Source: Dermanyssus gallinae
Taxonomy: Eukaryota; Arthropoda; Arachnida; Mesostigmata; Dermanyssidae
Assembly (NCBI GenBank): GCA_003439945.1
Contig: QVRM01004007.1
Span: 1,483,501 to 1,547,500, forward strand
Direction: 5' to 3'
DNA: 64,000 nt
A program made the position numbers and the translations under genes. Below, one piece after another: positions 1 through 13,700 of the stretch (its first letter is position 1; each line of letters begins with the position of its first letter). The notes beneath the pieces were generated by a model. The model was given only the letters and a program-made list of their open reading frames with translations, was not told the DNA's origin and searched no databases.

Positions 1-86
1 ATTTAAGAAAGGAGCGACTATGTGTTTGTTTTAGGCGGTCTACTGAGCACTCCCCAACACCCAACGCATGTATTTTTTGTTTATCG

Positions 87-95
<9 letters not shown>

Positions 96-121
<26 letters not shown>
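96..121. repeat. (TA)n microsatellite
   Basis: A pure TA dinucleotide run upstream of the first visible GCP3 exon. Similar runs lie at about 648-685 and 768-798 in the next intron. They generate spurious reading frames rich in Tyr and Ile. Confidence 0.95.
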
Positions 122-124
<3 letters not shown>

Positions 125-268
125 CAGAAAAGTTGTTGAAAAAATGTTGATTTAAGGTTCTCGCCACCCTTACTCGTTCGGTCAATCGTATTTTGTCAGT
201 TAAGCATCCCCTAGTATTCCTAGAGGAAGCCCAAGTCGTTTCGACTCACATCATGTCGTTTGTTTCAG

Positions 269-645
269 AATCGACACAGAGACAGTACCAAAACGCTCAA
301 AAGATTCTGAAGACAAGGTGAGTTTTAACACGAGGGTCTTATTAGGTTAATTTACTTATACCAACCAAACTGTAGATAGTGTAGATCCCGTTAGATTTAT
401 ATTAAATACACAAGCAAGCGATATAACGCGTTTTTAGTTTGCGAGTTAATTAATTATATACTTTGGAAACGTCATCGTATGTTAAATCGTATGTGTGGAT
501 AAAACTGCCTTTATACCTTTTCCAGAAAATCGACAGGGTTTGACTTAACATCTTCTCCAGAGGGGCACTATATCGAAAGAATCAGAGAGCACCGTAAGTA
601 CTGATCCCATTTTTTGCCTCATATATATGCCCGAATATCAAATGC

Positions 646-688
<43 letters not shown>

Positions 689-762
689 TTTATTATTATT
701 TCTATTATCACTATATATTTTTATTATTTTTATAAGTTCGTTATGTTAGCACTTTGGAGTGG

Positions 763-799
<37 letters not shown>

Positions 800-3700
800 C
801 TCCTCTATTTCTACCGGATCTAAAGTATGCCCTTTATAAGACGGTTGTTTGCTACAACGCTCTTTTTATTTGTTTTGATATTGATGTCAGTTTGTCGGAG
901 CAAAGGCTCGGAGGCGGCCGACCGTTTTCTAAAGCTAAGCGGGCAACTGACCCTACAGTGCAACTCTCACAAGGATTACATCTCTCAGCCCAAAGCACTG
1001 TATTCGTTCCTGTTGACGTTAAGCACGGGGGTCGATGATACCAACCGCAATCTCGTCCTTCCAACGCCGGCTCAATCTGAGAAAATTAACCATCTTTTCC
1101 GCAGGCAGAAAGGTAAGTTTACGCATGGTTTATGTTGGTGGGCTCTTAATGGCACCACATGGAAGTCGGTCGACATGTTTATTTCTGGACATTTATTATG
1201 TTCGTGTGATTATGGCTGATCGCCACTGTAAATTAAAACATGTTGCTATTTTTGATCCTCCTGTTGAGCTAGATTCATTTGGATATACGTGTGCATTTCT
1301 AAATGATTTGCAAAATAATAAGGGTATGCACATACATATATTTATGCACATACCGACATACAATGGTATGCTGGTGATGGTAAATGAAGCAGTTTTTACT
1401 TATATCTATATATATACGAGGGCGGCAAGTTCTAGTACTTTAAATTGTGATGCCAGACCGAAACCACCAAGCTTGTTTTGTTTAGAAGCGCCTATCCATC
1501 AGCTACACACTGGCCAAATTTCGGTGGCGGCGTTTATTGCTTGAGCTTGGTTCAAAAAAGTGAAGAAAACGAAGTTCGGCGATTTGTAAGGGATCGAAAT
1601 CGAGGAACAACGAATATGCATCAAACTCTCTGTTAATAATTAATCATATGTTTTTACGTGGTGGAAATGTTACGAACTGCTTATGTTAATCAAGCGGTGT
1701 CTCGAAACACTGTGTATACGTGGTAACGCGACGGGCGTAACAAGAACGACGATGACCCCCGTTCAAGGCACTGGCAGCTGGTTCTACGGTCAATAAGAAC
1801 CGCAACTCTTTAAGAAGATGACGCGAGAAGGTCCAACACAAATGGCTTGAACTCTGGGCAAAACATTTTAATATCCTCAATAACTACAACGCACCACCGA
1901 ACACATCGTTATTTATTTCAGATTATTCAATTAAAAAATGTATTTCTTTATTTCCGTAACCTTTCTATTCCCGTATTCACCGGACCTGGCTGCGCGCCAC
2001 TTTTTCCTGTTCCCACGGCAAAAAAATTGAAGGGACAACGGCTGTAGAGAAGATAATGAAAAAATTGCCCTCGTATATATAAGCCTTCTTTAACTTCTAG
2101 TGTGCTTGATCGCAGGTTCTATCCCGGGCAGGGATCTAGCTCTTGTCTTCGAACATATCTGGAGTTATATGTAACGCTCAAAAAAAGAGGACACACTTGG
2201 GTGCTGTGCTTGATCATTCCAGGTTGTCATACGGATTTTTTTCTAACAAAAAAGCCCACATAAGAATGCAATATTCCCGAACATGACCTGGAGCAAATGG
2301 CGGAATAGATAGCGTTAAAAGTTCTATACAGCCGAACATCCTGAAGAAATCTCTTTTAGTTGGCCCTCAGAGGTGATTAAGATTGTAAGTGCTAAGCTGA
2401 CCTTGTGAATTCTGAACGGAACATACGTGTTCATTGGTTGCAACTCGTTTGTATGGTGGCTGAGTAAGCTGGCCGTCCACAGACTCGGCCGTTATCTACC
2501 CCGGGAGCCCTACCTGAATTGGCAGATGATGGACAAACGGACAAGACGACAATTCGCTGTCTTCTAAATCTGCTCGTTGGTCGAGGTTCGGATCAGATCA
2601 ACCTCAAGGTATGGTGCATATTACATAAGGTTTTATAGTATTGTGATACATTCAATTTCTCTTGTTTAAGTAAATGCAAACGTGCGTACTGTTTTTCCGA
2701 GGGTTGCGAATATAGTCTGAGGCTCAAGTTCCGAGAAAGTTTTAGTTGCAAACGACGCTAAGAAATGATTCCAAAACTTCCAAGGGTCATATTGGTGCAG
2801 GCATGTGACTTGCGTAAATAATAAAGTTCATTCCACATCTGCTATTCGGCCTCGCTTGTATGCATCTAGAGATATTCTTATATACGAGTTTTTATCCACT
2901 CTGCTATAGAGAACTGTAGGCAGAAATTATGAGGGTGACCAACAAGTTGTAATCGTTAAGGTCGAAACGCTCAAGGAAATGTGTCTGAATTTTTTTCGAG
3001 TTCTGTATATGTGCCTTACGACATTGCTATCCATATCAGATAGGAGACGACGGCAGTCTTAAGGCGGAACCCCGTCAAACGGTTCACACCGAATTGGGAT
3101 ACCGAATCGGGGTAGCTGAAGAATTGGCGAATCATCTCGTTCGGCTAATCCAGTTCCAGCAGCACGCGGCCAAAAGACGCTCGCTAGTTGTTCAGCGGCT
3201 TGCTGAGGCGCTTGACAGCCAACTCATGCGACATAAACAGTACGTGCCTCTGTTTTGCTGACTGCCTGCTGTCGCTGTGATTTGGAAAATGCCAGCTATT
3301 CACAATCTAGTACCGTCGAGGGGGTACCCCTCACCTAACGTCATTATAGTTCTTCATTGTTCTTCGATTTAAAGGCAACTTGAGCTTTTGTACTGTACCG
3401 GTGTTTGCGCAAGGTTCCTATCGGCATGTGTGATCCTTCAAGTTGTATGCTTGATATAGTAGCTCAAGACATGGCCTGGTTAGCGTCTAAATAATTTATA
3501 ATAAATAAATTAAAAAGGTATTATTTGTTCGTGTCACTAATAATTTCGAAGTAAAACCTATTGGATATATACACACATATATATAGCTGCGCCGATATAT
3601 GTACAAATATTTTAAAGGAAAATGACCAGCGTTGCAGATATTTTGTTTCTAGTCAATTAACCAATGGGTTTTTTTCTTTCTTTGCATAACTTTTCATATA

Positions 3701-6700
3701 CTCAGACTTATCGCGCTCCTGGAACAGATGAACAGCGAGGGAAAGTTGACTCTGGCGCGTCTGGAATACCTCTGCCTCCAGACAGACAATTTACTCTACA
3801 TACTTGCTGACATTTGTTCGCCTTTCGTTCAGCGCATCAGTGTTCTCAGCGGTGGGTAGTTCATATCGGGTAGCGACTGAACATACATGTTTATTAGTTA
3901 ATTTTAAATATCTTGAAAATCTGTCTTTCTTATTGCATTTAACTAACATTTTACATACGTTGGATATACCTGTATGTGTTATCCGCACGTCATTTGTCTA
4001 TATATTTGAGGTCTATATATATCTATATATTCGAAGTCTATAAGAATTAGCTGGACTTACAGGAAATCAAGTGCTCGACGCGTTGTATCAACAGGCAGCG
4101 TGTTTGCCGAAAGAAAGCGTACATTTCGAAATGGCAAATAATTTGTTACGCCATTGCCTACAGCCGTGGCTAGCTATGCTGCGAGCATGGATGCTACGGG
4201 GGGAGTTGGCAAACACCAAGTGGGACTTGTTTGTACACGACGTAGGCCGGGAAGGCGTATCGAATCTCTGGTACGACAAGTTTACGATCCAGAAGGATGA
4301 AGTACCCGCGTTTCTAAACGAAGAGGACACCAGAAAGGCATGTATTGCTACGACCTTATTTTCTTATCCCGAGGACAGAAGCCTTACCGTTGACGTGCTT
4401 TTTTGGCGACACAAGTATCTAATTATTTTTTTGAACTCATCGTTTAGAAAGTCACGAAAACGAGGAATTCTTGGCAATTTAATTTGATTAGGTATGAAGC
4501 CTGGGCAAAGTGTGAATACATTAGCAACCCAAATTCTCACATGTTCTTGTAGAAACTGCAACATTGGTGAGCCATAAATGAGTGTACATTTCACTCATAA
4601 ATCATTTTTTAGTTAGGAGAGCAAAACGATTTTAACTGATGATGAAAAAACATATTTTATCTGATGCTAAAGCAGTAGCACCTACTAAGCAGGCAAATTT
4701 ATCCGATGCTGCACGTCATACATTTAAATCGATATGTGGCCGTGGATCTCCGCAATAGATGTTTCTTTTTGCTTCGATGCCATTGAAGTTTCGAATGTTG
4801 ATCGACACATACAGAGTGTCATACATCCCATAAACGTGTGCATTTGTTTGTACGACCTTCATTCCTGTATTATATAAAAAGCCATTATCTATCATAAATC
4901 TATAGATCTGTAGCAGCCGAAGTGGCAAATTTGTAAACTTGCTTTTCCTGCATCTCGTTACGAGCCCTTTTAGTTTAAAACTGCAATTTCCCAACTTGTT
5001 AGGAATTGTGTGGAACCCATAAATGTGCGGTTATAAATTAATTAAGTAAAACAGGTATGATTATTATGGAAAGGGTCTCAGATTTTTCTTCATTTGTTAA
5101 TTTTATCTACAGCATTAAAGCACAGATTAGATACCGTGCTGGTGCTAACAGTTTATACCGTGATTTATTCTTAACCTTAAAACGAATTATTTAGTTCGTA
5201 GATGCCTTTATATGAAGCGCATGGGAATGCGTATTTTGCAAATCCAGAATAGCGTGATATCCACAATGGAGGAATTGTGAATATACATATTTCTACAGAA
5301 TATACTTCGGTTTACTTACCGTACACTTTTTTTTTATAAAGAAGAAACATTTCTGCATGTTAGGGCTTAGGGATGCTATCAGTGTCTTAGCCTAGATAAT
5401 AGCTCACGAAAGACGCTTGCTATTTATATATTTTGTTTTTTTCGATTATCTTTACAATTTTGTCTGGTCGATTGTTGGTGGCTTAAAAATATTGTATTAA
5501 AGTAAATAAATACGCATACACTGAACGCGTGTATGGCGCATTTAACACACTAACCTTGTTTGATTAATTGGACACTTGTTCAATTGGACAGATTTTATCG
5601 GTGGGTAAAGCGATGGTGTTTCTGAAAGAAGCAGATGACGTACACCAGGTAGCCGAGATGCGACGTCAGCTTACCGAAATTATGGGCGTTGCCAAGGCCA
5701 GTACGCCGGAGGAAAACGTAAATAATGTACGCTTTGAAGCCAAGACGGAGTCGCCAACCCCGGATTCCCGAGGTTTTCTACGAGCGGCATACGAGTTAGC
5801 TATGCAGCGCATGAAGACCGTTATTCTTGACCAGTTTCATCTTAAGACACATCTCATTGTAAGATTTCTATGGCTAAACTGAATCATATATGCAAGACTA
5901 ATAATCGAGACTAAATACTTTTTGTATAATTAGTAATATTGCTTTTTTAATAACCATTGTTGGGCAAAGATGTAAATTACAGATAATCTTTGAAAACGTG
6001 CATCTTTTTACTCTTTGTGAATTTGGCCACCGAATGGACGGCTCGATATCGTGCCCCGTAATAGCTTTCACACTCATTCCCGCATAGCGGTAATAACATT
6101 TTCGAATAATGATAACAGCAAAGTTGATGACCGCCATCATAACACTTCTTATTCTCATTAAAACCGATTATTATTTAGAAATGTATTGACAATGAAGGAC
6201 AATCTCAATCATATTTATTTTACTCAAATAGAGTATGTACTAGATACTTCATGTTATTATTAAGCATACAGTTGTTGTAGAAATGTATTGCAATTCTCAA
6301 AATAACGCCGCTATATTCTTTTGTGGCATATGGAATGATCAGGGTCTGTTAACCTGTGCTAAACTTTTGCATTGCTATTATTATTCGGAGTGGATATTAG
6401 AGAAGTAATTATTATTTTTGTCATATAATTTATCAGTATTATTTTTGGATTCAAATATAATAACTATTCAGATATTTTACCGTCCAGCAAATATAACTGT
6501 GTTATGAAATTTTACCTGTAAACAGAAAATAACAGTCAATTTCGTGGTATTCCAGCTCATTCGTGATGTTGTCCTGTTGTACGACGGTGTCTTCAGTAAG
6601 GCATTACTGAGTAATCTCAGGTACACGTCGTTGCTTGTTGATTACGTTCGATATTTTTTAAATGTGAATATTATACACTGTTTAGATGATATATATATGT

Positions 6701-9007
6701 GTATCGCAGCTGCATTCTATGTCTCTACGTGTTTTTGTGCTGCTAGCGTTGACCCGGATAATATATCTCACTTCACTGCTGAAACCATCGAGATTTCGCA
6801 TGTATGAGCAGAGCTTCTTGCTAAAAGTAATTTAACACTTTATTAAATTGCAGTGACGAGATCGGAGATACCTCAGGAAGCTCTTTGAGCGAAGTGGAAC
6901 GTTCTGAAGTAGTCCGTGTAGTGAATCGCTTTCTGCCCGAGCTCCACGAAATTGAAGCATCTACTTTTATTGGAGTGCATTTCAACACAGGAGCAAATGA
7001 AGCGGCATCTACACTCGAAAGCTTCGGCCTCAAATATAAGCTTCTGGAGCCGCTATCATTTGTATGTTCTTCGTATCAATATATTGGGTTTACAAAAAAG
7101 TTTTTTTCCGGTTTTTTTTAATGATTCTCTACGGTCAAAACCGAAAAAAAGTTTTTTTTGTAGCCCTTTATATATATTCCTTACTAAGATACCCGCCTTT
7201 CATATGTAATACTAAGGTGCGCTCCTGGAAGACTATTAATTAATATCTATACCAGGCAGTATAGTCAGGCTAACGGACTGTATATTGGTTTGTGTTGGAT
7301 GTGCGTTTCGTTATCTTAATGTTCTATTGATGAACTAAAACAGGTGCTCCAGAACAACTCGTTTGTCTTCTACAACCGGATCTTTGCGCACCTCTTTCGC
7401 GTTCGAAAGTTTTCATTTCTCTTTACTGAACTTAGTGCAGAGCTCCAAACGTAAGTGTATTTGCGGTTTGCGGAGCAGTTGCGTTTCTCCCGCAGTTTTT
7501 ATTCACATGATTATGATGAAGCGGAACTTTTTAAAGCCGCTTTGTTTTAATTGCTCTTATGTATAAGTGCTTTGAGCCTACAACATTATACTGAAATATG
7601 ATTACGGTGTTTTAATGAGTGCCGCTTTGCAACACTGACTTGGGTGTTGCAAGGCTTTAGATGGCAGTTCAAATCTTCAAGATTAATAATTATGTTTTCC
7701 ACAGTACTATTTATAAATTTGCTGCTTGTAATAAATACATATATCTCTGCTGATTATCATTTATTGATGATATAGAACCCGAGTGAGGGATCCAGATGCA
7801 TCAGTGCTGTTGGCCCAGGTTCGCTTCTTCATGCACGAGATCATGAACTTCGTGCTCAACCTCGAGTCGTACCAGTTTTCTCATGTAAGTGAATACGACA
7901 TAACAAACTTTTATTTGTTTAACGATCTATGCCTTACTTATTTTTCCATAGTAGATACGTGAAGGTAATACTCATTTCTACAATGTAAAGCAGGAATCGG
8001 GATTTAATGCATAGAGCTAAGCATCCACATTCAATGATTTCAGGTGATAACTTCGGCCTGGGCGGAGCTAGAGCGGCGTGTCGACGCAATGACATCAGTT
8101 GATGACCTCAGTGATGCACATAATGCGTTTGTCGAAAACCTTCTCAAAGAGCTTTTCCTCGAATGCAAGGCTGGTGTCCATCTCAGGTCAGCCTTAATGT
8201 CTCTTTACTACTCATACTGGGCCAGAATACGTAAAGTTGTAACACAGGCAGTGCGTGTGTTAGCCCATGGTGTTTACCTGGAAAGCACAATGTATGATTG
8301 ATGCATGCATGATTCCGCATTATATTATTTCCCAAAATGACTAGTTCTGGCGTTTAAAACGAGTTTCCAATGTTGTCAGCACATTTTTGTTTGAGTCGTC
8401 TTTGTCGAACTCTACTGATGTTATTTAACTTTTGTTATTCTTGCTGGCTTTGTCTCACTGTGTTTTTAATTCTGATTAGGTCTCTATTCTTTGCTATGAA
8501 TGAGATCCATAGCCTCATTCGATCTCTAGTCGACGGTGTTCGGGCCCCGAGCAGTACAACGGCGCAATTTGCAAGTACGGGCTCTGTAGTATCGCCGGCC
8601 AATGGAACGCCACTGCACTTGGCACAACTTTTTGCGAAGTGCGAAGTAGAGATGAAACGCTACAGAAGTACTATGATTGAGTTCCTGCGAATACTTAACC
8701 AATACGAGGACGATAAGATGGTACAGTTTCTCTTGATGAACTTCGACTTCAATCTCTTCTATTCAGAGCAACATGATTTGCTAATGATGTCCACTACACA
8801 GGGCGTACGTAAACAAATCAAGTAAGTGATTCTGACAGCCTTTAAAGTGCTTGTCTAGCGATTTTAATTTAAAGAACGGTTAAAGTATTGAATTAAATCC
8901 ACAATATTCAGGTTGGGTCGTTATCAGGGTTACGATTGTTATATTTTTTACCAGTTTCCAACGTCCCTTTCCATACTGCAGCGTCTGCGATCTAAATGAC
9001 AATATAT

Positions 9008-9087
<80 letters not shown>

Positions 9088-10437
9088 TATTATTGTTTAA
9101 ATGTTACAATTGTGAGGTGTGAACGTGTACTCCTTGTCTTCTTCTAACTCCTAAATATTATTCCATGGAACCGACAATACAGCCGGCGTTTCCTCGGCAC
9201 ACAGCAAGCGACAGCAGTTGCCGTAGAAACTCGCCTTCGCGCCGATTCCCTGTGAGATCTGTAATCCGTTGGCCCAGCTCACTGATGAATCTCTTGGTTC
9301 CCTTGCTTACCGGGCCCATTGTTTCCATCGATATTGGCACTACGATATAACTTGTCTCCAGTTCTTGGTACTTGCGTTTTTTCCCATTATCTGCGCGCTC
9401 GGCAACCCATCCCGCTTCTAGTGAACTGTGGCGTATATACGAGGGAGCCACTGTACAGGAAACTGTAGCATCCCATACCAAGCATCTGCCGTTAGCCCAT
9501 AGCGGGATTGTTACACCGTCTGGTCTTTTGTCGTCATGAAGTCCTAATCTGGGCTCGAGCGTGCTTGGTATACCAGCTTTGCGTAAGGCTCTTCTTATAA
9601 TTGCATTGATTTCAGCGTGTCTAGAAACTCTACCATGGCTTTTGATGCAGCTAAGAGGGTGAAGTCCATCCTCAGTTACTGTGGTACCACATGCGCGGCA
9701 ACTGTAGGGGTTGCAAACCGGGGCACCTATTCGAAGAGCTGTTACCATGCGGAATGAGGTGTTGTCCAGCATGGTACCCAGCTGCGGGAAAGGGAGACAC
9801 TTTAGAAAGCCTCCACTAAATGTGTCCCGTGCTGCCAGAAAGACAGCTTTTTCCACTGGAGATTGGAGGTTGTCTAACAGCTCTCTAGCTGCAGCGCTGC
9901 ATCTGTAGGAGTCCAATGTATGCTGTGTGGGACGTTCTTGCCAGGGGCCTGGTCCAATTGTTTGTCTAGCTATTAGCTCTGCAGCGTCTTTGGCTCTTGT
10001 GATTCCTTGGCGGATGTCTGGTTCGACCAACGTTTTTGCGAGTTTACCAAATTCCAATAGAGACGCGGCATAGCACATGGGAGCCAGCTCCGCCGCTGAT
10101 CTAATACCAAGTCCTCCTTCGGCAATTGGAAGGGTTGCTCTTTTCCAAGTGTCATCATGCAGGTCGACGTTTAATACTTCACCTAAAATGATTATTATTA
10201 TTATTATTATTATTGTCTACTATAATATTATATATAATACTATTCAAAATGAGAATATGAATGATTTTAGGTGCAGTTTCGCTATTTTAGTTACCTATTT
10301 TTGAGCTACCAGTAAGCTGAGTTAAACTTCATAAATGTATTCCAATAAAATAATCTTTGATGTTTGCTTGCAGATCAAACAAGAGTATAATCGTGAATTC
10401 GATGGGCATGAGCATGATGAACACGTCCTCCATATAA
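269..10437 (+). CDS. TUBGCP3: Gamma-tubulin complex component 3 (GCP3, Spc98 family), 5' partial
   Basis: This gene encodes a core subunit of the gamma-tubulin ring complex, which nucleates microtubules at centrosomes and spindles. Exons read from splice sites and phase: 269-317, 526-593, 891-1112, (tentative 2116-2170 and 2360-2384), 2483-2608, 3040-3239, 3706-3851, 4063-4337, 5592-5858, 6556-6620, 6854-7061, 7344-7450, 7776-7884, 8044-8186, 8480-8821 and 10374-10437 (TAA). All join in phase, giving about 823 residues plus a missing first exon. Vertebrate GCP3 has about 907. Diagnostic GCP3 blocks are GELANTKWDLFVHD, LWYDKFTIQKDEVPAFL, ILSVGKAMVFL, an FYNRIFAHLFRVRK block and the C-terminal NFDFNLFYSE. 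The intron after 4337 starts with GC. The two small exons in parentheses rest on phase and splice signals only. Introns hold TA and ATT microsatellites and, in the last one, a retrotransposon on the opposite strand. Confidence 0.9.
1680..2080 (+). pseudogene. Degenerate mariner-like transposase fragment
   Basis: The forward strand around 1690-1780 reads SRNTVYTW and then a degenerate DDDPRSRHW stretch, as in the mariner helix-turn-helix region. Positions 1975-2030 read YSPDLAARHFFLFPR, the mariner motif YSPDLAPxDFFLFP that follows the last catalytic Asp. Stops and frameshifts separate the pieces and the central DDE region is largely lost, so it is dead. It lies in a GCP3 intron. The family call rests on the YSPDLA block. 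Confidence 0.6.
9010..9086. repeat. (ATT)n microsatellite
   Basis: About 25 copies of TTA/ATT in the last GCP3 intron. It lies just past the 3' end of the minus-strand retrotransposon at 9158-10190. A second, shorter ATT run (10190-10216) borders that element's other end. Confidence 0.95.
9158..10190 (-). mobile_element. RLE-type non-LTR retrotransposon, 5'-truncated 3' end of the ORF
   Basis: One uninterrupted minus-strand frame of about 340 codons runs from the 5' break near 10186 to TAA at 9158. It begins with the thumb-like block LPIAEGGLGIRSAAELA. It then has a Cys/His knuckle, CRACGTTVTEDGLHPLSC (about 9695-9640). A restriction-like endonuclease signature follows: KRPDGVTI, then CLVWDATVS, with the catalytic-type RPD...D spacing of the R2/R4/NeSL-like elements. 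Reverse transcriptase proper is missing, as expected for 5' truncation during target-primed insertion. The open frame implies a recent copy. ATT repeats border both ends. The same family occurs in worse condition at 25.9-26.7 kb. Exact clade is not resolved. Confidence 0.75.
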
Positions 10438-10779
10438 TAGCATCATACAAATGGAGAGTAACGGTCTACAAGTATAGTGAAGTATTATTGTTGATCACGT
10501 GCGTACAGGCGCTGCTTACCAGTGGGCCCACTGCGGGATAAGCATCTTTATTCTGTGAGTATAAATATGGTAATACTCACCGCAGCTGCACGCATTTAAT
10601 AACACTTGTTCAAAGACGGCAATACTGTTGCAGGGTTAACCGAATTTAAGAGACACAAGTGTCATTTTTCACCGATTAGATGTGATCATGAACATATCGA
10701 TGACAACGATGTCGAATTGTTGCCAAACGGGGTAGAAATATGGTTAATTCTATTGGGGACCCCTTTATTAATCACCTCG

Positions 10780-10785
10780 AATAAA
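10780..10785 (+). terminator. Candidate GCP3 polyadenylation signal
   Basis: AATAAA about 340 bases after the GCP3 stop codon, with no other gene between. Position is the only support. Confidence 0.35.
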
Positions 10786-13700
10786 AGCATTACGATGTAA
10801 TTAGACGAAGTCCTGTTTTGAGTACTCTGACTAAGTATTATTGTAAATATATGGTATTATCACATTTATTTCACTTATATTGAGTATGCATATAGCATTG
10901 CTACTAATGCTGCGTCAGCTGCAGTGCAGCGATATCTTTGTAAGAGGCAGACAGGCACACGCATGATACAAGACGCTTGAGAGCAAATGCTTTTCCTATA
11001 TCTATACATAAATGTATGTTTACAATAAATGCTGTATTACTTAATTGGAATGCATGTTAGATAAGTTAAACATGAAGATGGCGGAGTGCTGGTAGGCTCT
11101 GGCCATACAATAGATGGGAGTTAAGCAAGTTGTTTTACAGTGCCGACAGGTGCATTGGTCGTCTGCCTCGTTAAGCCAGACGTGGAGGCCAACATTTATG
11201 CGCATTGCGTGCGCATGATTACTTGGCGAGTATTGTGTTGGGCAGCCCTCCACAAGTTGCTCAGAATATTGCTTGCGTCCTAGAGAAGATGCGTCAACTT
11301 GACACATCTTAGCTTCCCACTTCGGCGGTCGAGTTGGTCGAGGCACGAGGCTCTGAGATGTTTCTGGACGACCTCAATTGCATAGCTTGCTGTAGGGGCA
11401 ACTTTACGGCAACATTTTTTTAAAGTCCTCTGAATCGACACAACCTTCGGATCATTCATTGAGTCCCCAAATATGGAAAATTGTTGACAAATTGTACATG
11501 TTAGCTGCAGAGCGTTGTTATAACCGTCAGAAGGCGTCCTTCACAACGGAAGTTTATTGCTTTGATCTTGGATAGCGAGGTATCTGTCGCGAACTTTGCA
11601 AGAGTGACCAACGTTTGCTGGGTATAGAAGCGACTTTCAGGGTAGAGCACAATATCCTCAGCACATTGAATGAGTTGCACCGATGAAGCTTCTGCTTCAC
11701 AATCGCCGGCAGGTCACTGAGGAAAACAGAGCTGGACCAAGGTCATCGGCCTGTGAAACACCCGTTAGGTATCCAAATTTGGGAGGTTTGGCCGGCACCG
11801 TCGTCTAGTATCACATAGTTCTCCGTAAGAATAGCCGACAATATGTATATACATATATAGGTGCAGTATCAAATGTAGATTTGAAATCCGCAAATATTGA
11901 CTGCCTGCAGCAACTACCCCGCAATGCAGGTTATTAGTGTTAAGTATAGACCGCCTTATCATTTAATACCTGCAACATTTATTACTACATTTAATTAAAG
12001 AGTCTCGGTATTTTTTGACAATCACATTTTTATTCAGAAGTATACTATTTGTAACTACCATACAATTCCTATTCATATGGTTTTTACTGTATTAACAACA
12101 ACTTCACCACATCAATAAGATATCCTTGTCTCGTAGCAGATATCTGACTACGTACTTTTTTGAGGCACCGGTGTTTACGCTTACTGCTTTTGATATTTTG
12201 GGCAGGTCTTCCCGTTTGAAAATGATTTTTTTCAGGAACTTTGTTAGTAGTTTATCGGCAACACGTTTTGAAGCAGCCCCACGTCAGATCATCCATACAG
12301 AAGCGGAGGTATTTGTGAGCTTCGCTAGGTCTACCCGTGCCATGTAGTCCACCAGGTGGACAAGTCGGCCGTGGTTACAAAATACAAACCCGTTTCGTCC
12401 AGTTATAGTGTCGCATGTCTTACAATAACAAAACAAATAGGTCATAATAGACGGTTTGTCAATATATTTGGCGATGATGACGCATGTCATGAGTTCTATA
12501 GCTCCAAGGGCAAAGGAAAGCGACGAGCAGAATCACGAACTGCTTTACCGTCGGTTACCAGTCCACTTACGTTGTGTTTATTTCTAAATTGCCGCCCACA
12601 GCCCGCCTATATCGCGCATTCGCTCACATAAAATAAAGTATATATGAAAAAACAATAAACGCAACGTTGTATAATAAACTTTTAAAGCTAGTTACAGCAA
12701 ACTAGACGGTGGTAGGATTTCTGGGTTGTTCGCTTACGAATATTGAGGTAAATTGCCATGTATTATACGTCCATGTGGTCAACCAAAATGACTCAATTAA
12801 AATATTTACTGAACTGCATCATGACACGCAGCAAGAAATGAAATAGCTCAGTATATGGATTATAAGGATATTTTGGTTGTTGTGAGGCAGTTAGTTAACC
12901 ACACACACACATATATGTATATGACAAACCTAAATGGCGAAATAAATTATCACTATTTATTTCTTATAAAATAATTAGCTGCACCATGGCACGCACACAA
13001 GAAGCGGTATAGCTCCATATATATATATATATATATATATATCCATATATATATATATATATACCACTGTGATATAACAAACAAGAAATTATTTCCTTGG
13101 GAACAGGCTTCAGGGCTATGGTCAGTGCAAGATAACGTACTGTAATGAAAGAAATCTAAAATGATTTTCGTCATTATCATTCTCGTCAACGCGTCACATA
13201 TTTTATATTAACGAGTGTAATATAACCTAGCAATGTCTCTGCAATAATGGCTGTTCATTAAATCAGAATAATGTTATGGCAAACATAAATGAGTTTAAAT
13301 GGTGGCCTCACTTAGTCGGTCACGTAACTTAACAATACAATATCCTAGGCCTCCCTTCCTTAAGACGGTTATCGGGTGTTCTACATTACAGCCGCTGCGT
13401 TTTTAATATTGGTTAATTGTCAAACTTAAATCTGTTAATTTCACAAATAAGAAATAGTGCCTACTGTCGTCCCACGAGTCATTATTTGGCTTTTATGCAC
13501 CTGAGGTGCAGAACTTCCATTTGCTTTTTGCATGATCCAACAGAGGGTGTATTGGAAAACATTATTAATAACAAACCTAAACTTCGGGCAAAAGTAAGAG
13601 GCCAGAGCCTCAATAAAGCAGCTTGAACATATGCACTGTACCCAAGGGAAGAAGGCACTCTAAAAATCATGATTCTTAACTTTTATGATCTGGTTATATG

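Noticed and set aside
614..1038. Short frames with long Tyr-Ile repeats
   Set aside because: They are translations of (TA)n microsatellites. The same applies at 18820-19074, 22045-22404, 22483-22699, 26459-26797 and 56744-57007.
2116..2384. Two small GCP3 exons (2116-2170, 2360-2384) versus a single 14-base exon (2371-2384)
   Set aside because: Either choice restores the reading frame. The region is variable in GCP3 and 2116-2150 also looks like a tRNA-type box B, so I list them only as tentative inside the GCP3 entry.
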